Below, one piece after another: positions 6,718 through 13,504 of a stretch of 22,741 nt of DNA. The DNA is taken from positions 1 through 22,741 of the forward strand of contig JACQCW010000039.1 in NCBI GenBank assembly GCA_016201425.1, read 5' to 3'. How positions within the stretch are numbered: position 1 is the stretch's first letter; every line of letters starts with the position of its first letter. The DNA comes from Candidatus Vogelbacteria bacterium (lineage in GTDB: Bacteria > Patescibacteria > Paceibacteria > UBA9973 > UBA12445). Both the position numbers and the translations under genes were made by a program. Below the pieces are notes generated by a model. The model worked only from the letters and a program-made list of their open reading frames with translations, ran no database searches and was not told the origin of the DNA.

Positions 6718-7856
6718 AGTCCAAACATCCTCTTAAATTCATCAATAGACTTGTGCCGTTTTTCTTTTTCGCTATTTGAGTTGTAGTCAGGTATCAACAG
6801 CTCGTCAAGAGAGACAAGAGCTCGATTATTTATTACGACCTGATCGTTCAAAACTTTTCTAACACAATACGCCGCAGCAGAACCATTGAGTAACGCCGCC
6901 CCGCCAAGCTGCGGCCAAGAAACTATGGTCTTCCCCATAAGAAGAAGAGACTCCTTCATCCTATCTGTCACATTCTCTGGACCAATGTGCTTTGTTATCG
7001 TTCGTCCAATCCCAAACTTATCGAGCTTGGTTAATTCGTCATAACTAACTTTGCCAAGACGTCCGTGAAAAAATTCAAGGTTTGGATTTTGATCGTATCT
7101 CTCAACATCAACCACCGCATTATCGCCATTGTCAGCAGCCATCACTACAGCAATTTTATGAGACTTTGCCTCTTGTCGAATTAAATATTTAACCGCAATA
7201 TTGTCGATTTCGTCTATTACAATATCCAGTCCGTCAAAAAATTTCTTAATATTTTTCTTGGTGATCCCATCTTTATAAATCTCTATTCTTGAGTACGGAT
7301 TTAAAAGATATATCTGTCGAGCCGTCATAAGAACCTTCTCTAGACCCAAATTATCAACACCAGCGCGAACTCTATTTGTATTTGATAATGCCAACTTGTC
7401 GTGATCAGCAAGTTTGATATGCCTCCCCCCACCCTGAAGTACGATAGAGAGTGCAACAGAATTACCGACAGATAAACCGGCAATGCCAATAATGGAGTTA
7501 TAAAATTTATCCTGCTCTTCTTCGCTTATAAGCACCCGGTTCCTTGCGGTTCTGACACGTTGGAAAGATTTGTCCTCCAAGATGTGTGAAGCGGTAGAGA
7601 TCCATGGAAAGTAGGCCCATCTACCCTGCTTTGTTACTGACGATTTTTTCTCAAGTGCACGCCAATAGTCACCGAACTTCTTATCAAACTCTCCGCCATA
7701 AACTAACGTGGGATTACAAATGGCAAAAAACTCTTTCTCTTGCTCCTTATAATAGTCCGAGAGGTGCCTAATAGCACCCAAAGAAATTAATCTTGAATAT
7801 GCCTTTTGATCCCGTGCTTTTGCCAAATTAAAAATTACTGGTTTGTCGTTTGTCAT
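6714..7856 (-). CDS. ThiF/E1-like adenylyltransferase, Rv1355c (MoeY)-like
   Basis: The 380-residue protein contains an E1/MoeB/ThiF nucleotide-binding fold. The Gly-rich loop is GIAGLSVGNSVA (124-135). LADHDKLALSNTNR (149-162) gives the Asp and Arg that bind ATP and Mg, and DIVIDEIDN (211-219) matches the catalytic Asp region. The N-terminal 110 residues include a WAYFPW segment and RTARNR, and late in the protein there is TIVSWPQLGG. I recognise these as resembling the ThiF half of mycobacterial Rv1355c (MoeY), in which this domain is fused to a nitroreductase. No CxxC zinc pair and no obvious catalytic Cys are present, so it likely adenylates a carboxylate without forming a stable thioester. 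It overlaps the ligase gene upstream and the hydrolase gene downstream, each by 4 nt. The substrate is unknown. Confidence 0.85.
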   Translation of the reverse strand: MTNDKPVIFNLAKARDQKAYSRLISLGAIRHLSDYYKEQEKEFFAICNPTLVYGGEFDKKFGDYWRALEKKSSVTKQGRWAYFPWISTASHILEDKSFQRVRTARNRVLISEEEQDKFYNSIIGIAGLSVGNSVALSIVLQGGGRHIKLADHDKLALSNTNRVRAGVDNLGLEKVLMTARQIYLLNPYSRIEIYKDGITKKNIKKFFDGLDIVIDEIDNIAVKYLIRQEAKSHKIAVVMAADNGDNAVVDVERYDQNPNLEFFHGRLGKVSYDELTKLDKFGIGRTITKHIGPENVTDRMKESLLLMGKTIVSWPQLGGAALLNGSAAAYCVRKVLNDQVVINNRALVSLDELLIPDYNSNSEKEKRHKSIDEFKRMFGL

Positions 7857-9280
7857 ATAACATACTTTTGTTTAGTTCCAGGCTTAAAGTAATTTGGGTG
7901 CTCGTAAGTCCAAAACGAGAGCCTCGGGGTCACTTTCTCCGGAATTGTCTGATAATTATTTTTATACTCAGCGTTATTTTTATTTAAACTTTCGACGATC
8001 AATTTACACGTTATATCCGAAAGCTCCCGACTCTCCTTCACGCCAATTTTCATTTCAAGATGAATATACAGATACTGATTCTCGTCGGCGTCAACTTCGG
8101 TCGACATTGAAAACTTGCCGGTTAGGAAGTTTTGTATCGATGAATGTTCAAGAGCACGTTTGACGTGCTCAGGGTAAATTATGGCACCAAAAAGTTTAGT
8201 ACTAAAATCTAACCTTTCGTAAACATACACGAACGGTAAATCTTTGACAGTCTTTTCTATCTTAACCCTACGGCATTCCTTCATTAGATCTACGCCCGCA
8301 TTTTTAAAAATCACAAGCAGCTCCTTCATGCTCATTATCCCCCCATGATCACCGATCGCGTATCTTACGAGCGGTAGAGCATTATACCCAGTGCAAAGCA
8401 CAACCCCCTCAGGTGCCTCGAAATTTATAAATCGTGGATCAAACTGTGCCAGAGTTGGAATCTTGGTTGCACCCTTAAACAACTCGACAAACAACCTTTC
8501 ATTATTCACCGCCACACGTCTGGCCAAAATAGAGACGGGAGTTTCGATAGCCATGGCCCCGAGATCCGCACTACCATAAACATTCGCCATATCGCGATAG
8601 ACATTTTTAATCCCCGTTTTTTTGACCAGATAATTTCGATAATTTTCACCAAAGGCCTCAGCGGCAAACAGAAACTTGATATTGAACTCCTTCCACTTTA
8701 TACCGTGTACCAGTTCGCCTTCGTCAATTATATCCTTCACAAATGGCGGATAGCCGCAGAGAATAACCTGATCAAAATTCCCTGCCAAGTTTTGAAAAGC
8801 GTCGAAAATCTCTTTTTTATTAATCCCAGGGGTAATGATTGTAATTGGATACCCCCGCAAGGCGAGCATTCGCCACGCTTGATATGTAATCAATCCACCG
8901 ATCCACACCCCCATACCAAATGCATCGACGACAAGCGTAGATCTTTTTTTTCTACCCGGACCTAAATTATTTATGAACAACTCGAGATAGTAAGAGTATT
9001 GCCAATCGAGAACTTCATCGCGTGGAAAGTAGAAGGGTGTACCAGTCGAGCCGGATGTTGCCGTAAAAACAAACGCCTTGTCATCCAACTTGCCGTCAAA
9101 ACAAAGTGCTGTCAGAGAATACTTTCGAAGATAATTTTGCTTGCTAATAACGGGGACAGACTGAAGATCAACAAAGTTTTTTACCTTCTTCGGATCAATC
9201 TTATTCTTCTTTAAAAAATCTTTGTAGGCCGGCACGCTCTGGGCAACTTTATGGAAAAGATTAAGAGAATAGGAACTCAT
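7853..9280 (-). CDS. PaaK/LuxE-like AMP-forming ligase (adenylate-forming)
   Basis: The 475-residue protein belongs to the ANL adenylate-forming superfamily, on the phenylacetate-CoA ligase/acyl-protein synthetase side. The phosphate-binding loop is FTATSGSTGTPFYFPRD (about 72-87). The adenine motif is NVYGSADLGAM, with YGSAD at 235-239 where YGxTE is usual. A late VRYAIGDHGG region carries the ribose-binding Asp. The C-terminus PGTKQKYVI supplies lysines positioned like the catalytic Lys of the mobile C-domain. It should activate a carboxylic acid as acyl-AMP and pass it to a thiol or amine. Thr-Glu to Ala-Asp in the adenine motif is a variation worth noting. Start and stop overlap the neighbours (TAATG with the dehydrogenase, ATGA with ThiF). 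The acid substrate is unknown; a 2-keto or amino-acid-derived acid is suggested by context. Confidence 0.88.
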   Translation of the reverse strand: MSSYSLNLFHKVAQSVPAYKDFLKKNKIDPKKVKNFVDLQSVPVISKQNYLRKYSLTALCFDGKLDDKAFVFTATSGSTGTPFYFPRDEVLDWQYSYYLELFINNLGPGRKKRSTLVVDAFGMGVWIGGLITYQAWRMLALRGYPITIITPGINKKEIFDAFQNLAGNFDQVILCGYPPFVKDIIDEGELVHGIKWKEFNIKFLFAAEAFGENYRNYLVKKTGIKNVYRDMANVYGSADLGAMAIETPVSILARRVAVNNERLFVELFKGATKIPTLAQFDPRFINFEAPEGVVLCTGYNALPLVRYAIGDHGGIMSMKELLVIFKNAGVDLMKECRRVKIEKTVKDLPFVYVYERLDFSTKLFGAIIYPEHVKRALEHSSIQNFLTGKFSMSTEVDADENQYLYIHLEMKIGVKESRELSDITCKLIVESLNKNNAEYKNNYQTIPEKVTPRLSFWTYEHPNYFKPGTKQKYVI

Positions 9281-10353
9281 TACTTCATTCTAGCTTTTAA
9301 AAGGTCTTCAGCAAACTTGTCAGATATCTCATTAGTTGGTCTGCCTTCTTTCGTCGAATTTACTAAAACTCTCTTGACGATATCGCGAATTCCAAGAACG
9401 TTGTTTTTAACGCGGCCATTATTATAACCACCTGTATCTAGTTCGTCAGCAACATTGATGAGCCCCCCTGCATTAGCAAGGTAATCTGGGACGTAAATAA
9501 TCCCGCGGTTATACATAAGTTTACCAATACCCTTATATGCTAACTGGTTATTAGCGCTTCCACAGACAATCTTACAATTTAATTCATTAGCTGTTTCAAC
9601 ATTAAATTCTCCTCCCATTGCACAAGGCGCATAGAGGTCAACATTCATTTTATGAATATCTTCTGGTAAAGCAATCTTAACCCCTGGATACTTTTTAGAC
9701 AGCTCAGTAGTTCTGTTACTGTCTATATCAGCAATCGTAATCTCTCCGCCACAATCATAAAGCAGACGCACAAGTTCTGCGCCAACCTTCCCAACGCCTT
9801 TGACCGCAAAGGTGCGCCCATTCACGACTTCACTATCAAACACTTTCTCCAAAGCCGCCTCAATAGAGCGAAAGACCGAGAGCGCAGCCCATGGGCTTGG
9901 ATCTCCTCCGGCTCCGGGAAGTCCTAAAATATATTTTGAAACCTCGCCCATTTTAATAACATCACTCTCATTAATCCCCACGTCTTCTCCAGTCCTAAAA
10001 AGCCCATTCAGACTATTTACTGCCCGCGCATAAGAATCCATCATCACCGGACTCTTACCCTTTCCTCCGGCCATCAAAACCGCCTTCCCACCACCTAAAT
10101 TTATTCCTGTAATTGCGCACTTATACGTCATGGCTCGAGAAAGATTAAGCGCATCTCGAATGGCATCATCTTCTGATGCATAAACAAAATAACGCGTGCC
10201 ACCAATTGCTATGCCTGAGTTAGCAGTACTGTGAATCGAAATAAATCCATTCAGTCCACTCTTGTGTTCAGTCAATTCATAGACAGCCTGATGCTGATCA
10301 AACTCTTTAAAATTATGCAGCCTACTAATGGGAAGAATTTTAGCTTTAATCAT
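9280..10353 (-). CDS. Leucine/valine dehydrogenase-like amino-acid dehydrogenase
   Basis: The 357-residue protein matches the Glu/Leu/Phe/Val dehydrogenase family and fits the leucine-dehydrogenase length (about 360) better than glutamate dehydrogenase (about 450). AIGGTRYF, MTYKCAITGINLGGGKAVL with Lys78 and Lys90 (equivalent to the substrate and catalytic lysines of leucine dehydrogenase) and EDVGI form the catalytic domain. The Rossmann motif GVGKVG (186-191) is followed by an acidic residue in IADID, favouring NAD. The enzyme would interconvert a branched or aromatic L-amino acid and its 2-keto acid with ammonia. It overlaps the nitroreductase gene by 8 nt and touches the ligase start (TAATG). 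In an organism group usually poor in amino-acid metabolism, its place in this operon suggests it supplies a keto-acid or amine precursor; that is inference. Confidence 0.92.
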   Translation of the reverse strand: MIKAKILPISRLHNFKEFDQHQAVYELTEHKSGLNGFISIHSTANSGIAIGGTRYFVYASEDDAIRDALNLSRAMTYKCAITGINLGGGKAVLMAGGKGKSPVMMDSYARAVNSLNGLFRTGEDVGINESDVIKMGEVSKYILGLPGAGGDPSPWAALSVFRSIEAALEKVFDSEVVNGRTFAVKGVGKVGAELVRLLYDCGGEITIADIDSNRTTELSKKYPGVKIALPEDIHKMNVDLYAPCAMGGEFNVETANELNCKIVCGSANNQLAYKGIGKLMYNRGIIYVPDYLANAGGLINVADELDTGGYNNGRVKNNVLGIRDIVKRVLVNSTKEGRPTNEISDKFAEDLLKARMK

Positions 10354-11365
10354 TTTTTATAACTTCACCCGAAGAAAGTCTCGGGCTATGTTTAGTGATT
10401 TTATCTGAATATCCAAGACGAAAAAAAACAAGGGGGCGCCATTCTATTTTCGAACAGTTTTGCAGCTCTTTGTAAAACTCTCCAATCTGTATAACTGCTG
10501 CCATCGGTGCCGTTTTTATGCCTTCCTTCTCCGCCATTAAAGCAATTGTCTCGTATAGCTCCCCAGCCCTCACCCAACTTTCCTTATTATCTTTAGCCCC
10601 ACTTATAACAACCAAAACTGGCGTAAACTCTTTAAGCAATCTTCCATCCTCCTTTTGTGACAATTTATTAACATTAAAACTTTTAACAACCCACGGAGCA
10701 ATAAAAGAAACTAGGGTTGGCATCCCGAAGCCAAACATGGGCATTCCAAGTTTCGCGCTTGTTGTGTTGCTTTTCACATACTGAGATAATTCTGACCGAA
10801 ATATCTTATCTTGAGTGGCACAAACATTAGCTCTAGTAACCACCTCAGCTATCTTTGCTTTTGTTTCAGGATCTTTAATCACATCGATTTTCAAACTTTC
10901 ACTACTACCGTCTCGGAGCCAGTCCAGAAAGATTCTATCGGGAAGACGAGAATCATACCTGTTGCGATTTGTGTGACGCTTTAGAACATAGGGTAGCAGG
11001 TCATTTTCTCCAATTGATTTTGTACCTGGTACGAACGTCATAACAATTTGATCGGTGCCGTTAGGAAAATATTGAGTAATAAACCCAAATCCGTAGTGTC
11101 CGGCCGCAACAGTTAAATTCTCTAACGCGCAACCTAGACTTGTATAAAGTTGGCGGTGATTCGCATCGCTAGAGGGCAGCTCTCGCGAAAAGTCTGGCGA
11201 CAAAGTTATTTGTGAATCACTGATTGCAAATTTCCACGGCTGACTATTGTGGCTCGACGGCGCAAGCACGGCAAAATTAATGAGGAACTTTAACCTTTCG
11301 GCCATTGTGCCCAACTTATAGAAGTCGTTCTTATCTATTGCCCATGCCCGATAATTATCCCTCAT
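10346..11365 (-). CDS. Acg-like nitroreductase-family flavoprotein
   Basis: The 339-residue protein contains a nitroreductase (FMN) fold of the Acg/TM_nitroreductase type. The FMN-binding entry motif LAPSSHNSQPWKF (34-46) is nearly canonical, and there is RHTNRNRY in the middle and a C-terminal RPLVFFRLGY. The length and single-chain layout match mycobacterial Acg-like proteins, some of which bind flavin but lack the usual NAD(P)H reductase activity. It is the first gene of the six-gene operon. Its ATG is 9 nt downstream of an extended -10 (TGATATAAT), so its leader is at most a couple of nucleotides and there is no Shine-Dalgarno. Nitroreductase folds also serve as azoline or peptide dehydrogenases in natural-product clusters, which would fit an oxidative step here. 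No membrane segment or signal peptide is seen. Confidence 0.87.
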   Translation of the reverse strand: MRDNYRAWAIDKNDFYKLGTMAERLKFLINFAVLAPSSHNSQPWKFAISDSQITLSPDFSRELPSSDANHRQLYTSLGCALENLTVAAGHYGFGFITQYFPNGTDQIVMTFVPGTKSIGENDLLPYVLKRHTNRNRYDSRLPDRIFLDWLRDGSSESLKIDVIKDPETKAKIAEVVTRANVCATQDKIFRSELSQYVKSNTTSAKLGMPMFGFGMPTLVSFIAPWVVKSFNVNKLSQKEDGRLLKEFTPVLVVISGAKDNKESWVRAGELYETIALMAEKEGIKTAPMAAVIQIGEFYKELQNCSKIEWRPLVFFRLGYSDKITKHSPRLSSGEVIKND

Positions 11366-11374
11366 GGTGACTTC

Positions 11375-11383
11375 ATTATATCA
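11375..11383 (-). promoter_or_regulatory. Extended -10 promoter of the six-gene operon
   Basis: On the minus strand TG-A-TATAAT (hexamer 11375-11380) lies 9 nt upstream of the nitroreductase ATG. Its expected -35 region (about 11398-11403) falls on the transcription start of the divergent response-regulator gene. Confidence 0.7.
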
Positions 11384-11386
11384 AAG

Positions 11387-11395
11387 TGGTATAAT
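11387..11395 (+). promoter_or_regulatory. Extended -10 promoter of the response regulator
   Basis: TG-G-TATAAT (hexamer 11390-11395) lies 8 nt before the ATG at 11404. It faces the divergent operon's -10 with only 9 bp between the hexamers, so polymerase can occupy one promoter at a time. Confidence 0.7.
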
Positions 11396-11403
11396 TTGGA
11401 CAC

Positions 11404-11814
11404 ATGACTGTAAGTAAAAAGTATATATTGGTCGTCGACGATGATCCACTACTCGCCGAGCTTTATTGTAAAAAACTTGCGTTAAAAAATTTCGATGTAG
11501 CAATCGCAAACGATGGCATCGAGACGTTGGCAAAAATATCAGTCAGGCATCCTGATCTTGTAATATTAGACATCAATATGCCCAAGAAAAACGGTGTCGA
11601 AACAATCAAAGAACTCAAAAGCAACGACGCAACTAAAAATATTCCGGTATTAATCAACTCAAATATGAACGACGACCCCAAAGACGTTGAGGCGGTTAAA
11701 AGGCTTGGCGCAATAGATTGCTTAGTAAAGGCCAATACGTCCATTGGTCAGCTGTGCCAGACTGTAGAAAATTTTTTTACAACAGCCAATAATCTGACAT
11801 CTAGCATAAATTAA
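11404..11814 (+). CDS. Single-domain response regulator (CheY-like receiver)
   Basis: The 136-residue protein is a stand-alone receiver domain. The acidic pocket is VVDDDP (Asp12-14), the phospho-acceptor is Asp56 in LVILDINMPKKNG, the switch Ser86 is in LINSN, and Lys109 is in CLVKAN. All residues needed for phosphotransfer are present. There is no DNA-binding or enzymatic output domain; the last 20 residues are polar and unlikely to be a domain. It therefore acts by protein-protein contact or as a phosphate relay or sink. It is divergent from the operon ending in the histidine kinase and shares an overlapping promoter region with it, so the two are likely a cognate pair. The mRNA is nearly leaderless (8 nt between -10 and ATG, no Shine-Dalgarno). 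Confidence 0.93.
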   Translation: MTVSKKYILVVDDDPLLAELYCKKLALKNFDVAIANDGIETLAKISVRHPDLVILDINMPKKNGVETIKELKSNDATKNIPVLINSNMNDDPKDVEAVKRLGAIDCLVKANTSIGQLCQTVENFFTTANNLTSSIN

Positions 11815-11837
11815 AAAGGCCCGACGTTAATCGGACC
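11813..11837 (-). terminator. Intrinsic terminator for the coiled-coil/zinc gene
   Basis: Read on minus, GGTCCGA and TCGGGCC pair (one G-U) around a 6-nt loop and are followed by TTTTTAATTT. On plus the same stem has a C-A mismatch and no T-run, so it works for the minus gene ending at 11850. Confidence 0.75.
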
Positions 11838-11849
11838 TAATAATCATTA

Positions 11850-12518
11850 TTAGGCGATCTCTTTCAAAATCTGATACACTCTCTTGTCGACATACATTTC
11901 CAATAATTCCTCCAGCGGTCTCCAGATATCAAATCCCTTGGAGCCATAACTGCCATCGCGACTAAACTCATCATGGCGCTCAATAAGCCGACCTTGGCTA
12001 TCATTCAAACTTGGGAAAGTCTCCGTCGATCTTCCCCATTCATCTCTTCCACCCGCCAACTTAGCATGCTCAGAGTAGCCACAAACCACACACATTCGTC
12101 GACCATGAAAAGCGTCAGTATAGTCATCATACTGTGATCCACTGTAACCACTATACCCGACCAAAAACTGATGTCCGCAGACTGCGATCAAGTTCTTCTC
12201 AAGCTTTTTGATCGAGACCTCAAGCTCTTCCCTACAAGCTATCGTAATATCTTTTCGTGGCAACTCTGCTCTTAAACCAAGCAGGCTGTTTCTCATGTCA
12301 CTTACTTCTGCCGAAACCCCCTTAACCAGCACCGAATGTTCTTGTAAGAGCTGTAGTCGAAACTCTTTGTTACGAATCTGCTTTGACAGAGCCTCCGCCT
12401 CTTCAGCAAGAGTCGCCCTCTTAACATTGCAAGCTCGCAACTTTTTATTTCGCTCTTTTACCTCTTTACCAATCTTGTCCATGGCTTTATCCAAGTTCGC
12501 CATTTCAATCTTTTCCAT
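11850..12518 (-). CDS. Hypothetical coiled-coil protein with a Cys/His zinc-type site
   Basis: I do not recognise the family. The 222-residue protein has a long charged coiled-coil N-terminal half (about 1-112, rich in Lys/Glu/Leu). A putative zinc site follows: CGH at 114-116, a Gly/Tyr/Ser loop (GYSGYSGSQYDDYTD), and CVVCGYSEH with Cys143, Cys146 and His151. The C-terminal third is acidic/basic mixed and ends in an amphipathic helix. No membrane segment or signal peptide. The start is the ATG at 12518, 5 nt after a GGAGG; a GTG two codons upstream overlaps that Shine-Dalgarno and is less likely. A 6-bp hairpin lies directly in front of the Shine-Dalgarno. It is transcribed from a promoter at 12578-12605 and has its own terminator, so it is monocistronic. 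A nucleic-acid or protein scaffold role is possible but unproven. Confidence 0.7.
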   Translation of the reverse strand: MEKIEMANLDKAMDKIGKEVKERNKKLRACNVKRATLAEEAEALSKQIRNKEFRLQLLQEHSVLVKGVSAEVSDMRNSLLGLRAELPRKDITIACREELEVSIKKLEKNLIAVCGHQFLVGYSGYSGSQYDDYTDAFHGRRMCVVCGYSEHAKLAGGRDEWGRSTETFPSLNDSQGRLIERHDEFSRDGSYGSKGFDIWRPLEELLEMYVDKRVYQILKEIA

Positions 12519-12528
12519 ATCCACCTCC

Positions 12529-12544
12529 CCCGATATAAATCGGG
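12529..12544 (-). promoter_or_regulatory. Leader hairpin abutting a Shine-Dalgarno
   Basis: CCCGAT and ATCGGG (12529-12534 and 12539-12544) form a perfect 6-bp stem with a 4-nt loop. On the minus-strand mRNA it is immediately followed by GGAGG (12528-12524) and, 5 nt later, the ATG at 12518. This is the single-hairpin version of the leader seen at 2719, 18813 and 19903. Confidence 0.6.
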
Positions 12545-12577
12545 ATCAACTGTCAAATATCAAAATTACCAGCCACC

Positions 12578-12605
12578 AGCATATCATTTCCAAAAGCGTT
12601 CGCAA
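12578..12605 (-). promoter_or_regulatory. Promoter of the coiled-coil/zinc gene
   Basis: On minus, TTGCGA (12600-12605), 16 bp, then TATGCT (12578-12583) with an upstream TG one base away. Predicted start about 12571, giving a leader of roughly 53 nt that includes the hairpin. Its -35 overlaps the -35 region of the divergent Nudix promoter. Confidence 0.55.
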
Positions 12606-12618
12606 CTACTCTAATTTA

Positions 12619-12633
12619 TGATAAGATTCTATC
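12619..12633 (+). promoter_or_regulatory. Extended -10 promoter, leaderless start at 12634
   Basis: TG-A-TAAGAT with the hexamer at 12622-12627; exactly 6 nt then ATG, so +1 should be the A of the start codon. TTCGCA at 12599-12604 is a candidate -35 (17-bp spacing). Confidence 0.6.
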
Positions 12634-13350
12634 ATGCAAGAAAAACCTTCAACAAACCAAGTAAAAGAAAAAATCATAATCAAAACGCCACACATCAAGT
12701 CCAGAACAGAAACATTCGATGGATATCCGAAACGCTTTCCCGTGCCAGACGATAAAGTATCGTGGTCTGTATCATTCCCCGAGTACAAGCCGACAGACTT
12801 TGTTTTACCCAAAGTTTTAAACAACGATGTTACAAAAAATCCCAAAGGCTGGGCCGATCCTGACGATATTGAACTCGCAAAAAAATTGCGCGTACCCTCA
12901 GTCCTCGGTAAATGGGGCGCAAACTTCGCGGCAGACCCAATTGTTACCAGAACAAATCCGCAAACTGGAGAGATGGAGATGATGGCGATACTACGCGACA
13001 ACGGCGAATGGGCTATCCCGGGTGGCATGGTTGATAAGGGAGAGGATGTTTCAGCAACCCTGCGGCGAGAATTTAAGGAAGAAACAGGGGTTGATATAGA
13101 TATGTCAGACGCTGAAGAAATATATAAAGGCTACGTTGACGATCCTAGAAATACAGATAATGTATGGATGGAAACTATCGCGAAGCATAAACACGTGTCG
13201 CCAGAGATTGTGGCAAGAATGAAACCAGAAGCCGGCGACGATGCCAAAGCTGTCAAATGGCTTCCACTCACAGAAGAGAATCTCAACAAACTGTACGCGA
13301 GCCACGGTGAGATGGTCAGAATGGCACTCGCAAAATTTAAATTAAAATAA
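12634..13350 (+). CDS. NUDT9-like Nudix hydrolase (putative ADP-ribose diphosphatase)
   Basis: The 238-residue protein has a complete Nudix box: Gly131, Glu137, Arg145-Glu146-Phe147, Glu149-Glu150 and Gly152, all at canonical spacing (GMVDKGED...RREFKEETG). The N-terminal half is unusual for bacterial Nudix enzymes and resembles human NUDT9 and the TRPM2 NUDT9H domain: RFPVPDDKVSW, FPEYKPTDFVLP, GWADPDD and especially GKWGANFAADPIVTR. NUDT9 hydrolyses ADP-ribose to AMP and ribose 5-phosphate, so that is the likely reaction, in the cytoplasm (no signal peptide). The exact substrate is inferred from family resemblance. The mRNA is predicted to be leaderless. The downstream hairpin is oriented for the opposite strand, so this gene lacks an obvious terminator of its own. 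Confidence 0.85.
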   Translation: MQEKPSTNQVKEKIIIKTPHIKSRTETFDGYPKRFPVPDDKVSWSVSFPEYKPTDFVLPKVLNNDVTKNPKGWADPDDIELAKKLRVPSVLGKWGANFAADPIVTRTNPQTGEMEMMAILRDNGEWAIPGGMVDKGEDVSATLRREFKEETGVDIDMSDAEEIYKGYVDDPRNTDNVWMETIAKHKHVSPEIVARMKPEAGDDAKAVKWLPLTEENLNKLYASHGEMVRMALAKFKLK

Positions 13351-13409
13351 AAAAAAGAAAACCCCGGTCACTCTCCCCTACACCGAAGTGCAAGTTTGAA
13401 TGACCGGGG
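13349..13409 (-). terminator. Terminator-like hairpin with nested UUCG stem, minus orientation
   Basis: CCCCGGTCA (13362-13370) pairs perfectly with TGACCGGGG (13401-13409) across a 30-nt loop. The loop contains CACCGAAGTG, which on the minus strand is CAC-TTCG-GTG, a cUUCGg tetraloop. On minus the hairpin is followed by TTTTCTTTTTTTT. On plus there is no T-run. The closest minus gene upstream is the IS transposase. Confidence 0.65.
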
Positions 13410-13496
13410 CGATACCCGAGGACTATCCATCCAGCTTTCCCAGCAAGTCGGTCTGCCATGCCTATTCAAACGATAGACCGTACTGAGGCTTTTAAA
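13410..13496. other. Gene-free stretch left of the IS element with inverted repeats
   Basis: No convincing ORF is seen. CGGTCT (13449-13454) and AGACCG (13475-13480) are complementary across 20 nt. With the hairpin at 13362-13409 this could belong to a structured minus-strand RNA that the IS has cut off from its promoter. Confidence 0.3.
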
Positions 13497-13504
13497 GTAT
13501 CTCC

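Noticed and set aside
13362..13409. Hairpin as the terminator of the Nudix gene on plus
   Set aside because: No T-run follows on plus; the T-run is on the minus side.
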